NCBI GenBank assembly: GCA_937898715.1
Contig: CALEKA010000119.1
Location: 1-6,421 of the forward strand
Reading direction: 5' to 3'
DNA from: an uncultured Prevotella sp.
Lineage (GTDB): Bacteria; Bacteroidota; Bacteroidia; Bacteroidales; Bacteroidaceae
DNA: 6,421 nucleotides
Within the stretch, counting starts at the first letter, position 1, and each line of letters begins with the position of its first letter. The notes beneath the pieces are model-generated. The model saw only the letters and a list, made by a program, of their open reading frames with translations, had not been told where the DNA came from and searched no databases. The translations under genes were made by a program, and so were the position numbers. Positions 5,809-6,421 of this stretch are shown piece by piece.

Positions 5809-6421
5809 TTAAGAATTGGCTTCCGGTAGGTCGAAAAGTGACTTGATAGTACGATGTTTATCGGTTAGGAACAAAGTCTTTGTGAAGAATTCCCCATTTT
5901 CAGGCATCCGTATCTTTATTGTCGTGATTGTTTTGGCTATATCAAGTACACGGTCAACACTCATTCCAATTTTGTTGATGGCTATAAGTCTCTCCAATTC
6001 CTTATATACTTTATAAGCGATGAAGCAGATGCAAATATGTGCTTCAATTCTTCTTTCTGTAAAATGGAACATCGGGCGCATTTCCAAAGTTCCTTTTGAG
6101 ATGCGGAAGGCGCGTTCTACCACCCAGAGCCCGTGGTATTGGTCTATTACACGTTCTGCGTCAAGGTCTGTGTTGGTTATATACCCTTTCAATCTGTCCC
6201 ATTTGCAGTCCTCTGCAATCTTCTCCTCGCTTATGCTTACATCAATATCCCTGCTAATCTCAAGGAACTTGTTGTAGCCTCTGCGGTTCACCTGCTGTTT
6301 GGTAATATGTCCACTCTTGTAGGCTTTCCTCAACCGTGCGATTCCTCTGGTACGGTTGTAGACATCCTTCTTTGCCCGCTTTTCGGAATAGCAGACGATA
6401 AGACGTTCACCATTGGACCGC
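5809..6421 (-). CDS. IS1634-family DDE transposase, N-terminus outside window
   Basis: The reading frame is open from the right edge (first visible residues RSNGERLIVCYSEKRAKK) to the TAA at 5809-5811, giving about 203 residues of the C-terminal half; the start is outside the window. The GERLIVCYSEKRAKKD segment and the later WDRLKGYITNT and QYHGLWVVERAFRISKGTLE segments are characteristic of IS1634/IS1549-type transposases of the IS4 group. The catalytic Glu is in ERAFRISK, with the E-(6)-K spacing of the YREK signature. The Tyr seven residues before it is present, but the Arg is replaced by Leu. The two catalytic Asp residues should lie in or near the missing part. The remaining C-terminal helices (ERRIEAHICICFIAYKVYKE, then to PEANS) are intact, with no frameshift. 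The gene runs convergent to the DUF262 operon. Confidence 0.9.
   Translation of the reverse strand, partial: RSNGERLIVCYSEKRAKKDVYNRTRGIARLRKAYKSGHITKQQVNRRGYNKFLEISRDIDVSISEEKIAEDCKWDRLKGYITNTDLDAERVIDQYHGLWVVERAFRISKGTLEMRPMFHFTERRIEAHICICFIAYKVYKELERLIAINKIGMSVDRVLDIAKTITTIKIRMPENGEFFTKTLFLTDKHRTIKSLFDLPEANS

Larger units (their letters stand above)
5700..6421 (-). mobile_element. Partial IS1634-family insertion sequence
   Basis: The region holds the 3' half of an IS1634-type transposase and its downstream flank. The inner boundary is placed at the end of the truncated DUF262 frame, because family similarity stops there; the exact terminal inverted repeat could not be identified from one end alone. 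The other end lies beyond the right edge. IS1634-family elements can make target duplications of variable and sometimes long size, so the flanks need not show a short duplication. Confidence 0.6.

Overview
The window looks like a chromosomal accessory segment from a member of the Bacteroidota, most likely Prevotella/Segatella or Bacteroides. The grounds are the kinds of proteins encoded (a Cthe_2159-type beta-helix secreted protein, a Spy/CpxP-like secreted protein, a DUF262/GmrS protein and an IS1634-type transposase), the absence of clear Shine-Dalgarno sequences, and a TAnnTTTG-type promoter element. The genus is an inference from protein style, not from a search.

Left part (1-1664, minus strand): a two-gene unit, transcribed leftward, encodes two exported proteins. 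The first is a small Spy/CpxP-like helical protein (1203-1664). Five bases after it comes a carbohydrate-binding beta-helix protein (1-1197) that runs off the left edge. Upstream of the pair lies a perfect tandem 9-mer containing GTAAA-N4-GTAAA on the coding strand. This matches the enterobacterial CpxR box by eye and is notable next to a CpxP-like gene.

Middle (1665-2212): a 548-base divergent intergenic region with no convincing gene. It holds the tandem repeat, two short palindromes 21 bases apart, a compact group of competing hairpins, and a Bacteroidota-type -7 box (2165-2172) inside a dyad just before the rightward genes.

Right part (2213-5699, plus strand): four closely packed genes read as one operon. 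They encode a protein with an unrecognised N-terminal domain and an NTF2-like domain; a two-domain protein of unknown function starting at a GTG that overlaps the previous stop; a small protein resembling PUA/EVE-like modified-base readers; and a DUF262 (GmrS-type) protein that keeps the N-terminal signature motifs but stops after 209 residues. The effector half of a GmrSD-type system is missing. A strong hairpin and the 3' part of an IS1634-type transposase (5809-6421, minus strand) follow directly, so insertion or IS-linked deletion probably removed the rest. The operon may be a decayed defence or conflict cassette whose first two components have no function I can name.
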